Assembly (NCBI RefSeq): GCF_016820585.1
Contig: NZ_JADHDX010000018.1
Location: forward strand, 1-33,610
DNA length: 33,610 nt
Direction of reading: 5' to 3'
Source of the DNA: Arthrobacter beigongshangensis
GTDB taxonomy: Bacteria; Bacillota; Bacilli; Bacillales_A; Planococcaceae
The notes beneath the pieces were generated by a model that did not search any database, was not told the origin of the DNA, and saw only the letters and a program-made list of their open reading frames with translations. Within the stretch, counting starts at the first letter, position 1. The number at the start of each line of letters is the position of its first letter. Shown here one piece after another: positions 21,048 to 29,012 of this stretch. The translations under genes and the position numbers were made by a program.

Positions 21048-22457
21048 ATGCATACTTTAAAACAACAGTGGTTTGGGAATGTGCGCGCTGATATTTTAGC
21101 CGGAATCGTTGTTGGGCTGGCACTTATTCCGGAAGCATTGGCTTTTGCCTTCATTCTGGGTGTAGATCCACGTGTCGCATTATACGCTTCATTTACAATG
21201 GCGGTCATTACTTCGTTTGTCGGTGGCCGTCCTGGTTTAATCTCATCAGCAACAGGTGCGATGGCATTAGTACTCGTCAGCTTAGTGGCGAATCATGGCT
21301 TACAATATCTACTCGCGGCCACTATTTTAACAGGAGTCATTCAATTTATACTTGGGTTGTTTGGTGTAGCGAACTTGATGCGCTTTATTCCAAACTCCGT
21401 CATGCTAGGCTTTGTGAATGCGCTTGGGATTATGATTTTTATAACGCAACTGCCTTATTTAATAGGTGGTGGCATGATGACATATGTTTTTGCAGGCGTT
21501 ACGCTAATATTGGTGTATTTGATTCCGCGATTTTTTACCGCGATTCCTGCACCGCTCATTGCCATTGTGGTCATGACGGGCATTGCGCTCCTAAGTGGAG
21601 TGAAGTTACAGTCGATTGGTGACCTTGGATCGATGCCAAATTCGTTACCGATCTTTTTCTTACCAGATATTCCGCTTAATTTTGAAACGTTAAAAATTAT
21701 TTTGCCGTATGCATTGGCGCTTTCGGTTGTCGGTTTATTAGAATCACTACTTACATCTCAAGTGCTGGATGATATGACAAATACGCAGAGCAATAAAAAT
21801 ACAGAAGCGCGTGGGCAAGGGATTGCTAACTTCATCACTGGTTTTTTCGGTGGGATGGCAGGTTGTGCATTGATTGGGCAATCGATTATCAATATTAAAT
21901 CAGGAGGGCGTGGGCGTTTATCGACATTAACGTCAGGTATTTTTCTCATGTTTTTAATTATCGTTTTGGGCGATGTCGTCGTCAAAATACCGATGCCTGT
22001 TCTTGTTGGTGTTATGATTATGGTCAGTGCGACAACATTTAATTGGAGCTCGTTTAAGTTTTTGAAACAAGCGCCTAAATCGGAGTCACTTGTTATGCTC
22101 TTTACGGTTGCGATTATTTTATATACACATAATTTAGCGATTGGTGTTGTTATTGGTGTTATATTAAGTGCGCTATTCTTTGTTGCAAAAATTTCTCGTG
22201 TGGCAGTAACACATGAGAAGGATGGATATAAGGTAAAAGGTCCTTTGTTTTTTGCATCAACCACAAAATTTATTCAGTCATTCGATAATGTTTCAGAAAA
22301 TGAAATCGTCATTAATTTTGAAAATAGTCAGCTATGGGATGAGTCAGCTGTGGCCGCTATTTTAAAAGTGAAACAACAGCTTGAACAACAAGGCGTGACG
22401 GTGCATATTCAAGGGTTAAATTCTTCAAGTGAACAATTGTATAAACAATTAACGTAA
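21048..22457 (+). CDS. SulP-family inorganic anion transporter with STAS domain
   Basis: This 469-aa protein carries the SLC26/SulP transporter core (residues ~10-375, 10-12 TM segments) starting with ADILAGIVVGLALIPEALAFAFILG. The PGLISSATGAMALVL segment and the TNTEARGQGIANFITGFFGGMAGCALIGQS region contain family signatures. A C-terminal STAS domain (~380-469) follows. It likely moves sulfate, bicarbonate or a related oxyanion across the membrane, with direction and substrate unknown. The start follows AAAGGGGAACAGT. The universal stress gene begins 14 nt after its stop, so they are cotranscribed. Island context with arsenic and chromate genes suggests oxyanion handling. Confidence 0.93.
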   Translation: MHTLKQQWFGNVRADILAGIVVGLALIPEALAFAFILGVDPRVALYASFTMAVITSFVGGRPGLISSATGAMALVLVSLVANHGLQYLLAATILTGVIQFILGLFGVANLMRFIPNSVMLGFVNALGIMIFITQLPYLIGGGMMTYVFAGVTLILVYLIPRFFTAIPAPLIAIVVMTGIALLSGVKLQSIGDLGSMPNSLPIFFLPDIPLNFETLKIILPYALALSVVGLLESLLTSQVLDDMTNTQSNKNTEARGQGIANFITGFFGGMAGCALIGQSIINIKSGGRGRLSTLTSGIFLMFLIIVLGDVVVKIPMPVLVGVMIMVSATTFNWSSFKFLKQAPKSESLVMLFTVAIILYTHNLAIGVVIGVILSALFFVAKISRVAVTHEKDGYKVKGPLFFASTTKFIQSFDNVSENEIVINFENSQLWDESAVAAILKVKQQLEQQGVTVHIQGLNSSSEQLYKQLT

Positions 22458-22470
22458 GGGAGGAATCTAC

Positions 22471-22884
22471 ATGAGGATTGCTGTAGCAATTGATGGGTCA
22501 GAAAATGCTTTACGTGCAGCAAAACATGCTATTACACTTTGCAAATACTTACCCGAGGCGCATTTAGAAGTTATTTATGTATCGGATTATAATAAGGCAA
22601 AAGATGAGCGGCTGTTATCTCAAAGCCCTGAGAGCTTAACATTGAAAAGAGAGCAAAAAGTGCAGCCTATTATAGAACTAGCAAAAGACGTCGGAGTGAA
22701 GACGAAGATTACAATGTTAAAAGGGAATCCGAGTCAAGAAATCATTCAGTATGTGAATGCAGAAGAAATTGACCAACTTGTCATCGGGAGTCGAGGCTTA
22801 AATACTTTACAAGAAATGATCCTTGGTAGCGTCAGTCACAAAGTCATGAAGCATGTGAATTGCCCGATTACCATTGTTAAATAA
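22471..22884 (+). CDS. Universal stress protein (UspA family)
   Basis: This 137-aa single Usp domain starts IAVAIDGSENALRAAKHAI and carries the ATP-binding signature G-x2-G-x9-G-S as VIGSRGLNTLQEMILGSVS near residues 108-126, ending CPITIVK. It is predicted to be a cytosolic ATP-binding homodimer. The ribosome binding site GGGAGG lies 8 nt before ATG. It is cotranscribed with the SulP gene; Usp domains are often paired or fused with transporters, suggesting nucleotide-dependent control of transport (inference). Confidence 0.93.
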   Translation: MRIAVAIDGSENALRAAKHAITLCKYLPEAHLEVIYVSDYNKAKDERLLSQSPESLTLKREQKVQPIIELAKDVGVKTKITMLKGNPSQEIIQYVNAEEIDQLVIGSRGLNTLQEMILGSVSHKVMKHVNCPITIVK

Positions 22885-22937
22885 AGAACTTTCATTCCCA
22901 ATACTATACGATGCGGTGACTGGTGAGAAATCAAAAA

Positions 22938-22973
22938 CAAGAAAAGCCCTCATTTTTTGAAGGGCTTTTCTTG
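22938..22973. terminator. Bidirectional terminator between usp and chrA
   Basis: CAAGAAAAGCCCT (22938-22950) and AGGGCTTTTCTTG (22961-22973) form a perfect 13-bp stem with a 10-nt T-rich loop between two convergent genes. Confidence 0.88.
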
Positions 22974-22978
22974 TTGTA

Positions 22979-24175
22979 TCACAATAAAGATAATAATGAT
23001 CCACCGATAGCTCCAGAAACCACAATAATCCAAGGTGGAAGTTTCCAATAGGCTAGCATACTAAACAAAATTGCAGCTAGAGCAAAATCAACAGGTGCCA
23101 AGATTGAACTTGTCCAAATCGGAAAATAAAAAGCAGAGATTAAAATTCCGATAACTGCTGCATTTACGCCCATTATTGCACCTTTAATTTTAGGATTGTT
23201 ACGTAAACTATCCCAAAAAGGTAACGCACCAAGAATAAGAAGGAAAGCAGGTAAGAAAACTGCAAACGTTGCGACTAAACCACCTTGCCAACCTTTCATA
23301 ACGGTTCCTAAATAGGCTGCAAATGTAAATAGAGGACCAGGTACTGCTTGCGTAGCACCATAACCTGCTAAGAATGACTCTTCGCTTATCCATCCAGTTG
23401 GTACAAGTTCCTGTTCTAATAAAGGCAAAACGACATGCCCCCCACCGAAGACTAAAGAACCTGAACGATAAAAACTATCGAACATTGCTACCCAATAGGA
23501 TCCGGTTACTTCTCTGATAACCGGTAAAAGAAATAACAAACCGAAAAATAACAGTAGACAGATCACCGAAACCCTTTTAGCTATCGGGAAGTTCGATCTA
23601 GCTTCTTCAACTTCATCGTGTTGTTTAAATAAAAGGAACCCAAAGAATGCTGCGATTAAAATGACACCTACTTGAGTAAAAGCTGATTGCCAAAGAAGTG
23701 TACCTATTAGTGCAAATAAAGCGATGGCTTTTCTTTTTAAATCAGGCGTCAAGTTTTTTGCCATCCCGATAATCGCATGTGCAACTACCGCTACTGCCAC
23801 AATTTTTAATCCGTGTATCCATCCAGCATTTCCGATATCAAATCCAGTGAGCAGTAAAGCAAAAAGGATAAGTGCAATAACTGAGGGTAGCGTAAACCCA
23901 ATAAAAGATATAATTCCACCTAATACACCTGCCCGCATAACGCCTACTCCGATACCCACTTGGCTACTGGCCGGACCAGGTAAGAACTGAGATAAAGCAA
24001 CTAAATCCGCATAACTTTTTTCATCCATCCATTTTCTTCTTCGTACATATTCTTCATGAAAATACGCTAAATGAGCTGTTGGTCCACCAAAAGATGTAAA
24101 TCCGAGTCGTGATGAAACTAAAAATATCTCCAAAAGTGATTTAAATCCCCTATTAGGGTTAGTTTGATTCATTGT
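22979..24175 (-). CDS. chrA: Chromate transporter, ChrA (long-chain CHR family)
   Basis: This 398-aa membrane protein has two homologous CHR domains. The first (~1-190) contains LGFTSFGGPTAHLAYFHEEYV, RRKWMDEKSYADLVALSQFLPGPASSQVG. The second (~215-398) has SGSLVFGGGHVVLPLLEQELV, WISEESFLAGYGATQAVPGPLFTFAAYLG. Both FGG/PGP signatures are intact. It exports chromate, likely coupled to the proton gradient, giving chromate resistance. ATG 24175 is chosen behind AAAAAGGAGCCAACA; an upstream ATG (24238) would run back into the PadR gene. It is the second gene of a padR-chrA operon with 13 nt between genes, a recurring arrangement in Bacillales. Confidence 0.95.
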   Translation of the reverse strand, partial: TMNQTNPNRGFKSLLEIFLVSSRLGFTSFGGPTAHLAYFHEEYVRRRKWMDEKSYADLVALSQFLPGPASSQVGIGVGVMRAGVLGGIISFIGFTLPSVIALILFALLLTGFDIGNAGWIHGLKIVAVAVVAHAIIGMAKNLTPDLKRKAIALFALIGTLLWQSAFTQVGVILIAAFFGFLLFKQHDEVEEARSNFPIAKRVSVICLLLFFGLLFLLPVIREVTGSYWVAMFDSFYRSGSLVFGGGHVVLPLLEQELVPTGWISEESFLAGYGATQAVPGPLFTFAAYLGTVMKGWQGGLVATFAVFLPAFLLILGALPFWDSLRNNPKIKGAIMGVNAAVIGILISAFYFPIWTSSILAPVDFALAAILFSMLAYWKLPPWIIVVSGAIGGSLLSLL

Positions 24176-24188
24176 TGGCTCCTTTTTG

Positions 24189-24497
24189 TTAGTCTTTGAT
24201 TTCTTTGAAGAGTTCATATGCTTTTTTCCTGGCTTCAATAAGGACTAGATCTCCTTTTTCAGTTGTTGTGTAATATTTTCTAATTTTCCCATCCACATTT
24301 TTATCTTCTCTTGTTAGAAGCCCATCAGACTCCATTGAATGTAGGATAGGATAAAGAGTACCAGAACTGATACTATAGCCGTGTTCCCTAAGTTCTTCTA
24401 ACATCCATACACCGAAAATGGGGTGTTCTTTTGCATGATGTAATATGTGTATGTGAATAAAACCAAGAAAAAGTTTTCTCAGCACTTTGTCTTCCAA
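24189..24497 (-). CDS. PadR-family transcriptional regulator of chrA
   Basis: This is a regulator of about 102 aa with the PadR winged helix: LGFIHIHILHHAKEHPIFGVWMLEEL, YSISSGTLYPILHSMESDGLL and DGKIRKYYTTTEKG, then a short C-terminal helix for dimerisation. It is predicted to repress the padR-chrA operon and respond to chromate or a related stress. TTG 24497 is chosen because AGGTGGTGACAAA precedes it; the frame opens upstream at 24539 through the operator repeats. The overlapping GATATT/AATATC palindromes directly before the gene fit autoregulation. Confidence 0.88.
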   Translation of the reverse strand: MEDKVLRKLFLGFIHIHILHHAKEHPIFGVWMLEELREHGYSISSGTLYPILHSMESDGLLTREDKNVDGKIRKYYTTTEKGDLVLIEARKKAYELFKEIKD

Positions 24498-24524
24498 TTT
24501 GTCACCACCTAAATGTGGAATGCC

Positions 24525-24558
24525 GATATTTAATATCAATATTGGTTTTCGATATTAA
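24525..24558. promoter_or_regulatory. Operator repeats of the padR-chrA promoter
   Basis: GATATT-T-AATATC (24525-24537) is a palindrome, and TTAATATC (24530-24537) pairs with GATATTAA (24551-24558) over a 13-nt spacer. The repeated AATATC/GATATT units directly upstream of the PadR start are consistent with a PadR operator. Confidence 0.6.
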
Positions 24559-24643
24559 TAACATAGCATCATCTTCCATATTTACCTAGCCTAAATAAGA
24601 AAATTTACATATTCTTAACATCCCAAAATTAAAACTTACGAGA

Positions 24644-24677
24644 AAAAATGGCTTGGATTTTTCACCAAGCCATTTTT
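24644..24677. terminator. Terminator between the cupin gene and padR
   Basis: AAAAATGGCTTGG (24644-24656) and CCAAGCCATTTTT (24665-24677) form a 13-bp stem with A and T tails usable in either direction. It terminates minus-strand transcription from the cupin gene. Between it and the cupin stop (24678-24793) I see nothing recognisable. Confidence 0.85.
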
Positions 24678-24793
24678 CTTTCTAATATCTGTCGTTAAAC
24701 TAAAGCACTCATTAATAGAATAAAGAAAAAACGGTTTCCTTATTATGGTATCGACCCAATTGTGTAATTAACTATATGCTTTCACCTCTAATT

Positions 24794-25606
24794 CTACATA
24801 TTTTTGCTTTGCTGAAGAAGTTTGGATTCTCCTGTACGTTCCCATCCTTCTACTGTTTCATATGCTTTTTCAGGAGAATACCCTTTCCCTACAAGAACTC
24901 CCATTAAAATAAATTCTTGAAGAATATGCGTAGCATTTATTCCTCTTTTAACATCCTCTAACCCTTGATTCACCAAAAAATCCGTGTACTTTATCCATTC
25001 ATCTGGCGTCCTGCCAAAAACAACTGTATCTCCATTGCCATGACCGTAACCTTCTTCTGAAGCCTCTGCATCTGCTTTTGTTACATGAACTGTACCAAAT
25101 GGATGGTTAGGAAGAGCGTAAATCGAATAAAGTTTTAGCGGAATATTACCTGTATTAATTATATTGTGCCATGTTCCAGCAGGTATTATTATTGCAGAAT
25201 CATCATAGACATTTCTTTCAAAGCTTAAATTATCTTTCCTCTTGCCCATTTGAACAATACCCTGACCTTGTTCAACACGTAAGAATTGGTCAACGTGAGG
25301 GTGCATTTCCAAACCGATATCTTCGCCAACATTGAGACTCATCAAGGTAACTTGCAAATAAGTTCCTGTCCATAAAGCGGTACGGTACGTATTGTTTTGC
25401 TTCGTAGCTTTATTAATATTGACGACAAACGGTTCTGCTCCATAATCTGTTAGCAAAATGCTTCCATCGGAGGGGCGAAAAGAACCAAATCTATTTGTAT
25501 ATTCTTCCCCAACAGGATTAGTCCAGTAACCAGACTGTCTACAATAGTTATACATCGGCAAATTAACATAATAAGGATATTGATGCATGTTTGGAGCGTA
25601 ATACAT
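24794..25606 (-). CDS. Cupin-domain protein
   Basis: This 270-aa protein has a Tyr/Asn-rich N-terminus (MYYAPNMHQYPYYVNLPMYNY). A cupin barrel at ~95-185 follows: motif 1 is EDIGLEMHPHVDQFLRVEQGQG (HxH...E metal ligands) and motif 2 is PAGTWHNIINTGN. A helical C-terminal domain (~195-262, DFLVNQGLEDVKRGINATHILQEF) resembles spore- or catalase-associated small helical domains. The metal ligands are intact, so a metal-binding fold is likely; the reaction is unknown. ATG 25606 follows GAAGGGATTGAT. It is transcribed alone, with its terminator downstream. The Tyr-rich start recalls spore-coat proteins, which is speculation. Confidence 0.8.
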   Translation of the reverse strand: MYYAPNMHQYPYYVNLPMYNYCRQSGYWTNPVGEEYTNRFGSFRPSDGSILLTDYGAEPFVVNINKATKQNNTYRTALWTGTYLQVTLMSLNVGEDIGLEMHPHVDQFLRVEQGQGIVQMGKRKDNLSFERNVYDDSAIIIPAGTWHNIINTGNIPLKLYSIYALPNHPFGTVHVTKADAEASEEGYGHGNGDTVVFGRTPDEWIKYTDFLVNQGLEDVKRGINATHILQEFILMGVLVGKGYSPEKAYETVEGWERTGESKLLQQSKNM

Positions 25607-25849
25607 TTTTATCAATCCCTTCACAACTTATAAATTATCCTATGCTCTATGTAAAGGGAGTGTACTTAAATTCAAGTTAAATGGAGATATGCTGGAGTAG
25701 AGGTTTTCAACTTCAGGCAACCCACCTTACTTTCTAAATACAAATTTGAACACCGAAATATTTTTTCTTCCGATGTAAATTTTTCCTTGGTTACTTTAAT
25801 TACAATAAGAGCAGTATATGTGTACAACAACAAAGGAGTGTTATTTTAT

Positions 25850-26155
25850 ATGGACATGCAAGACAAAGTACAAAAGGAACTGTCGAAAATTGACGGCGAA
25901 GAGAAAAATCAGATTTTAGAGAATTTCAATCGATTCAAACAGTACCTCTCAGAAAAAGTAGAGCTGGGCGAAAAAATGGGGTTAAGTGAAGAAAAGCTTG
26001 CGAAAACTACCGAGTTAGTTGCAAATTATCTCGCCAAGCACGAAGAACCTCGTAACCGGGAGGAAAATCTTTTAATGGAGCTGTGGAAATCCGGATCTAA
26101 AGAAGAGCAACATATGCTTGCACATATGCTTTTGGAAATGGTTAGGAAAGCTTGA
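25850..26155 (+). CDS. DUF3243 family protein (YmfJ-like)
   Basis: This 101-aa helical protein matches the DUF3243 pattern: NFNRFKQYLSEKVELGEKMGLSEEKLAKTTELVANYLAKHEEPRNREENLLMELWKSGSKEEQHMLAHMLLEMV. B. subtilis YmfJ is a member; its function is unknown. ATG 25850 follows AAAGGAGTG at 9 nt; the frame opens further upstream without a ribosome binding site. It appears monocistronic. Presence within the island could be cargo or a duplicated chromosomal gene. The 225 bp before it show no other feature. Confidence 0.85.
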   Translation: MDMQDKVQKELSKIDGEEKNQILENFNRFKQYLSEKVELGEKMGLSEEKLAKTTELVANYLAKHEEPRNREENLLMELWKSGSKEEQHMLAHMLLEMVRKA

Positions 26156-26227
26156 ATTAAATAAAATCAACTATTTTACTATTAAATTATGACTGGGTTT
26201 TGGTTGAATAAAAAGGCGACCGCTCAA

Positions 26228-26354
26228 TGAACTGCACCCCAATTGTTAGACACATCCGACAATTGGAGGTGCTTTTCTGATGGCTAAATTTTCTGCCGAA
26301 GAAATAATTCGGCTTGTAATACCTCAACGGAACCTTCAACTGATGATTCTTTAG
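26228..26354 (+). mobile_element. Remnant of an IS3-family (IS150-like) insertion sequence, left end
   Basis: The sequence from 26228 (TGAACTGCACCCCAATTGTT) has the look of an IS3/IS150-type terminal repeat. It contains the usual subterminal hairpin GCACCCCAATTGT/ACAATTGGAGGTGC and then an ATG (26280) starting MAKFSAEE, the typical first residues of the OrfA helix-turn-helix transposase. The similarity ends after about 8-10 codons; the frame continues as a short unrelated tail and stops at 26354. OrfB and the right end are absent, so it is a dead fragment. Confidence 0.65.
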
Positions 26355-26401
26355 CTTTGGTAGAAAAGAATTTTTGAAAAATGTAGATAATCTATTTGCG
26401 T

Positions 26402-26421
26402 ATATAACTATATAGTTATAT
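26402..26421 (+). promoter_or_regulatory. ArsR operator of the ars operon
   Basis: ATATAACTATATAGTTATAT is a perfect 20-bp palindrome, 24 bp before the arsR start. It differs from the ACATCAA/TTGATGT operators of the other ArsR, so the two regulators probably do not cross-regulate. Confidence 0.78.
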
Positions 26422-26445
26422 GATGATGTTGTGGAGGGATGATAG

Positions 26446-26793
26446 ATGAATACAACAGCAACAATTGATCTGCAACGAGCATCACAACTATTAAAATTAC
26501 TTGGTGATCAAACGCGTTTGACGATGATGAAATTGCTACAATCACATGATTGCTGCGTCTGTGAATTTGTAGAGATTTTCAAAATGAGTCAACCGGCGAT
26601 TAGCCAGCACTTGCGTAAACTAAGGGATATCGAGTTGGTGAAAGAAACGCGTAAAGGAAAATGGATCTTCTACTCGATCAATGAAGATCATGAAGATTAT
26701 CCGTTTATACAAGGTATCCTTGAGCATCTTCCCGGACAAGACGGATTAGTAACTGAATTGGAAGCGCAAGGGTTGCGCATTTGTTGTGAGTAG
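26446..26793 (+). CDS. arsR: ArsR arsenical resistance repressor
   Basis: This 115-aa winged-helix protein carries LLKLLGDQTRLTMMKLL, then the As(III)/Sb(III) site SHDCCVCEFVEIF, recognition helix MSQPAISQHLRKLRD, wing RKGKWIFYSI, and a C-terminal CC pair (RICCE). Arsenite binding to the CxC cysteines is known to release family members from DNA. The start follows GTGGAGGGATGATAG. It is the first gene of an operon arsR-arsB-arsC, with arsD-arsA downstream, and has its own palindromic operator. Confidence 0.94.
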   Translation: MNTTATIDLQRASQLLKLLGDQTRLTMMKLLQSHDCCVCEFVEIFKMSQPAISQHLRKLRDIELVKETRKGKWIFYSINEDHEDYPFIQGILEHLPGQDGLVTELEAQGLRICCE

Positions 26794-26808
26794 AGAGGAG
26801 AACGAGCG

Positions 26809-28107
26809 TTGACTTCAGTTATTATCGCATCATTGATTTTTATAATTACACTGATTTTTGTAATTTGGCAGCCTAGAAACTTATCGATTGGATGGTCTGC
26901 CTGTATAGGTGCAGTAGTCGCTTTATTAGTAGGAGTAGTTAATTTTCAGGACGTCATAGACGTAACGGGGATTGTATGGAATGCTACGCTTGCTTTCATC
27001 GCGATCATAATCATCTCATTAATCTTGGACGAAATCGGATTCTTCGAGTGGTCTGCCCTTCATATGGCTAGATTAGCTAAAGGCAGCGGTATTCGCATGT
27101 TTGTTTACGTCAGTCTTCTAGGTGCAGTTGTTGCTGCGTTATTCGCAAATGACGGAGCAGCCCTCATATTAACGCCAATTGTGCTTGCAATGGTACGAAA
27201 TTTGAATTTCAATGAAAAGATGATTTTTCCTTTCATTATTGCCAGTGGTTTTATTGCAGATACGACTTCACTACCGTTAGTCGTGAGTAACTTAGTCAAT
27301 ATAGTTTCGGCAGACTTTTTCGGAATTGGATTTGTTGAATATGCATCTCGAATGATTGTTCCGAATTTATTTGCTTTAGTTGCGAGTATAGTAGTGCTGT
27401 TGTTATTCTTCCGAAAAAGTATTCCAAAAGACTACGAAGTCTCAGATTTAAAAGAACCGAAGGATGCTATTAAAGATATCAAGCTGTTTCGACTAGCTTG
27501 GGTGATTTTAAGCGTGTTACTTGTAGGGTATTTCTCAAGTGGTTTTACGGGATTGCCTGTCTCTATTATTGCTGGGCTTACGGCCATATTCTTTATGTTC
27601 ATGGCACAAAGAAGTCCTGCTGTTCAAACGAAACAAGTATTGAAAGGGGCTCCTTGGGCCATCGTATTCTTCTCGATTGGGATGTATGTTGTCGTCTACG
27701 GATTGCGTAATGTCGGTCTTACAAGTGTTTTGGGAGATGTCATTCAAATGGCTGCCAATCAAGGACTCTTTGTAGCAACGATTTCGATGGGCTTTATTGC
27801 GGCGATATTATCATCCCTCATGAATAATATGCCTACCGTCATGATTAACGCGTTGGCTATATCAGAAACGACGACAACAGGATCTATTCGCGAAGCTTTG
27901 GTTTATGCAAATATCATTGGGTCGGACTTAGGTCCGAAAATTACCCCAATCGGTTCCTTGGCTACTTTATTGTGGTTACATGTCCTATCTCAAAAAGGTG
28001 TGAAAATTTCTTGGGGTAGCTACTTTAAAATCGGTATTATCTTAACAGTCCCTACACTCCTGATTACACTAATCGGACTGTATGTATGGCTGTCATTTAT
28101 ACAATAA
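26809..28107 (+). CDS. arsB: ArsB arsenite efflux pump
   Basis: This 432-aa protein has about 11-12 TM segments of the ArsB/NhaD ion transporter superfamily: [83 protein letters not shown] and [18 protein letters not shown], with [20 protein letters not shown] near the C-terminus. It exports arsenite and antimonite alone using membrane potential, or as the channel of the ArsA ATPase encoded downstream. It starts at TTG 26809 with GAGAGGAG 9 nt upstream, 15 nt after arsR. Confidence 0.96.
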   Translation: MTSVIIASLIFIITLIFVIWQPRNLSIGWSACIGAVVALLVGVVNFQDVIDVTGIVWNATLAFIAIIIISLILDEIGFFEWSALHMARLAKGSGIRMFVYVSLLGAVVAALFANDGAALILTPIVLAMVRNLNFNEKMIFPFIIASGFIADTTSLPLVVSNLVNIVSADFFGIGFVEYASRMIVPNLFALVASIVVLLLFFRKSIPKDYEVSDLKEPKDAIKDIKLFRLAWVILSVLLVGYFSSGFTGLPVSIIAGLTAIFFMFMAQRSPAVQTKQVLKGAPWAIVFFSIGMYVVVYGLRNVGLTSVLGDVIQMAANQGLFVATISMGFIAAILSSLMNNMPTVMINALAISETTTTGSIREALVYANIIGSDLGPKITPIGSLATLLWLHVLSQKGVKISWGSYFKIGIILTVPTLLITLIGLYVWLSFIQ

Positions 28108-28128
28108 AACATAAAAAAGGGGATTTTC

Positions 28129-28551
28129 ATGATGTCGAAAAAAACACTATATTTCTTATGTACAGGTAACTCATGCCGTAGCCAAATGGCTGAAGGTTGG
28201 GGCAAAAAATATCTTGGTGAAGAATGGCAAGTTCTGAGCGCTGGAATTGAAGCACATGGGGTCAATCCAAATGCCGTTAAAGCTATGAATGAGGCTGGTG
28301 TTGATATTTCCAATCAAACTTCGGATATTATCGATTCGCAAATCTTAAATAACGCAGATTTTATCGTTACGCTTTGTGGAGATGCTGCTGACAAGTGCCC
28401 GATAACACCACCCCATATCAAACGTGAACATTGGGGCTTTGATGATCCTGCTAAGGCAGAAGGAACAGATGAAGAAAAATGGGCATTCTTCCAGCGTGTA
28501 CGCGATGAAATTGGTGCAAGGATTGAACGTTTCGCTACAACTGGTGAATAA
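28129..28551 (+). CDS. arsC: ArsC arsenate reductase, thioredoxin-coupled type
   Basis: This 140-aa low-molecular-weight-phosphatase-fold arsenate reductase contains the P-loop [16 protein letters not shown] with the nucleophile Cys and second Cys. The redox pair downstream is [11 protein letters not shown] (equivalent to Cys82 and Cys89 of B. subtilis ArsC), and [15 protein letters not shown] completes the family. It reduces As(V) to As(III) for export, with thioredoxin restoring the enzyme. It is cotranscribed after arsB. Either of two adjacent ATGs (28129, 28132) may be used. Confidence 0.97.
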   Translation: MMSKKTLYFLCTGNSCRSQMAEGWGKKYLGEEWQVLSAGIEAHGVNPNAVKAMNEAGVDISNQTSDIIDSQILNNADFIVTLCGDAADKCPITPPHIKREHWGFDDPAKAEGTDEEKWAFFQRVRDEIGARIERFATTGE

Positions 28552-28560
28552 GTAAAATAG

Positions 28561-28590
28561 GCCGTGGATTCACATCACGGCTTTCCTTGT
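28561..28590 (+). terminator. Hairpin between arsC and arsD
   Basis: GCCGTG (28561-28566) pairs with CACGGC (28576-28581) followed by TTTCCTTGT. The U-tract is imperfect, so it may be an attenuating rather than a complete terminator. An AT-rich region with TATAAT (28607-28612) follows and could be an internal promoter for arsD-arsA. Confidence 0.55.
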
Positions 28591-28640
28591 AATATATATA
28601 TAAGGATATAATTATACGATTATAAAGGAGGTGTTTGTCA

Positions 28641-29000
28641 ATGAAAAAGGTTGAAATATTTGATCCTGCAATGTGTTGTTCAACTGGTGTCTGTGGACCA
28701 AGTGTTGATCCAGAATTAACGCGTATCGCATCGGCTGTTTATTCACTCGAACAAAAGAAATTTGATGTTACACGCTATAATCTTGGGAATGATCCGGGTG
28801 CATTTGTAGACAATGAAGTAGTCAATAAGGTACTTCTTGAAAAAGGCCCAGATGCCCTTCCTTTGATACTTGTGAATAAAGAGGTTGTAAAAGTCGGTGC
28901 CTATCCGACGAACGAAGAGTTGGCTGAGTGGCTTGATGTAAAAACTGCTGAACTTCAGGAGAAACCGCGTGTACGTGTTTCAGTTAAGTTTGATAAATAA
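28641..29000 (+). CDS. arsD: ArsD arsenite metallochaperone
   Basis: This 119-aa protein has the canonical arsenite-binding cysteines C12, C13 and C18 in FDPAMCCSTGVCGPSVDPEL. The family thioredoxin-like fold and the LPLILVNKEVVKVGAYPTNEEL segment are present. The C-terminal Cys pairs of the E. coli plasmid protein are absent, as in many Bacillota homologs. It hands As(III) to ArsA. ATG 28641 follows AAAGGAGGTG. It is likely cotranscribed with arsA, which starts 13 nt downstream. Confidence 0.96.
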   Translation: MKKVEIFDPAMCCSTGVCGPSVDPELTRIASAVYSLEQKKFDVTRYNLGNDPGAFVDNEVVNKVLLEKGPDALPLILVNKEVVKVGAYPTNEELAEWLDVKTAELQEKPRVRVSVKFDK

Positions 29001-29012
29001 GGGGGAATAGTC

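Noticed and set aside
21758..22264. 168-codon minus-strand frame within the SulP gene
   Set aside because: Antisense shadow of a well-supported transporter, no ribosome binding site.
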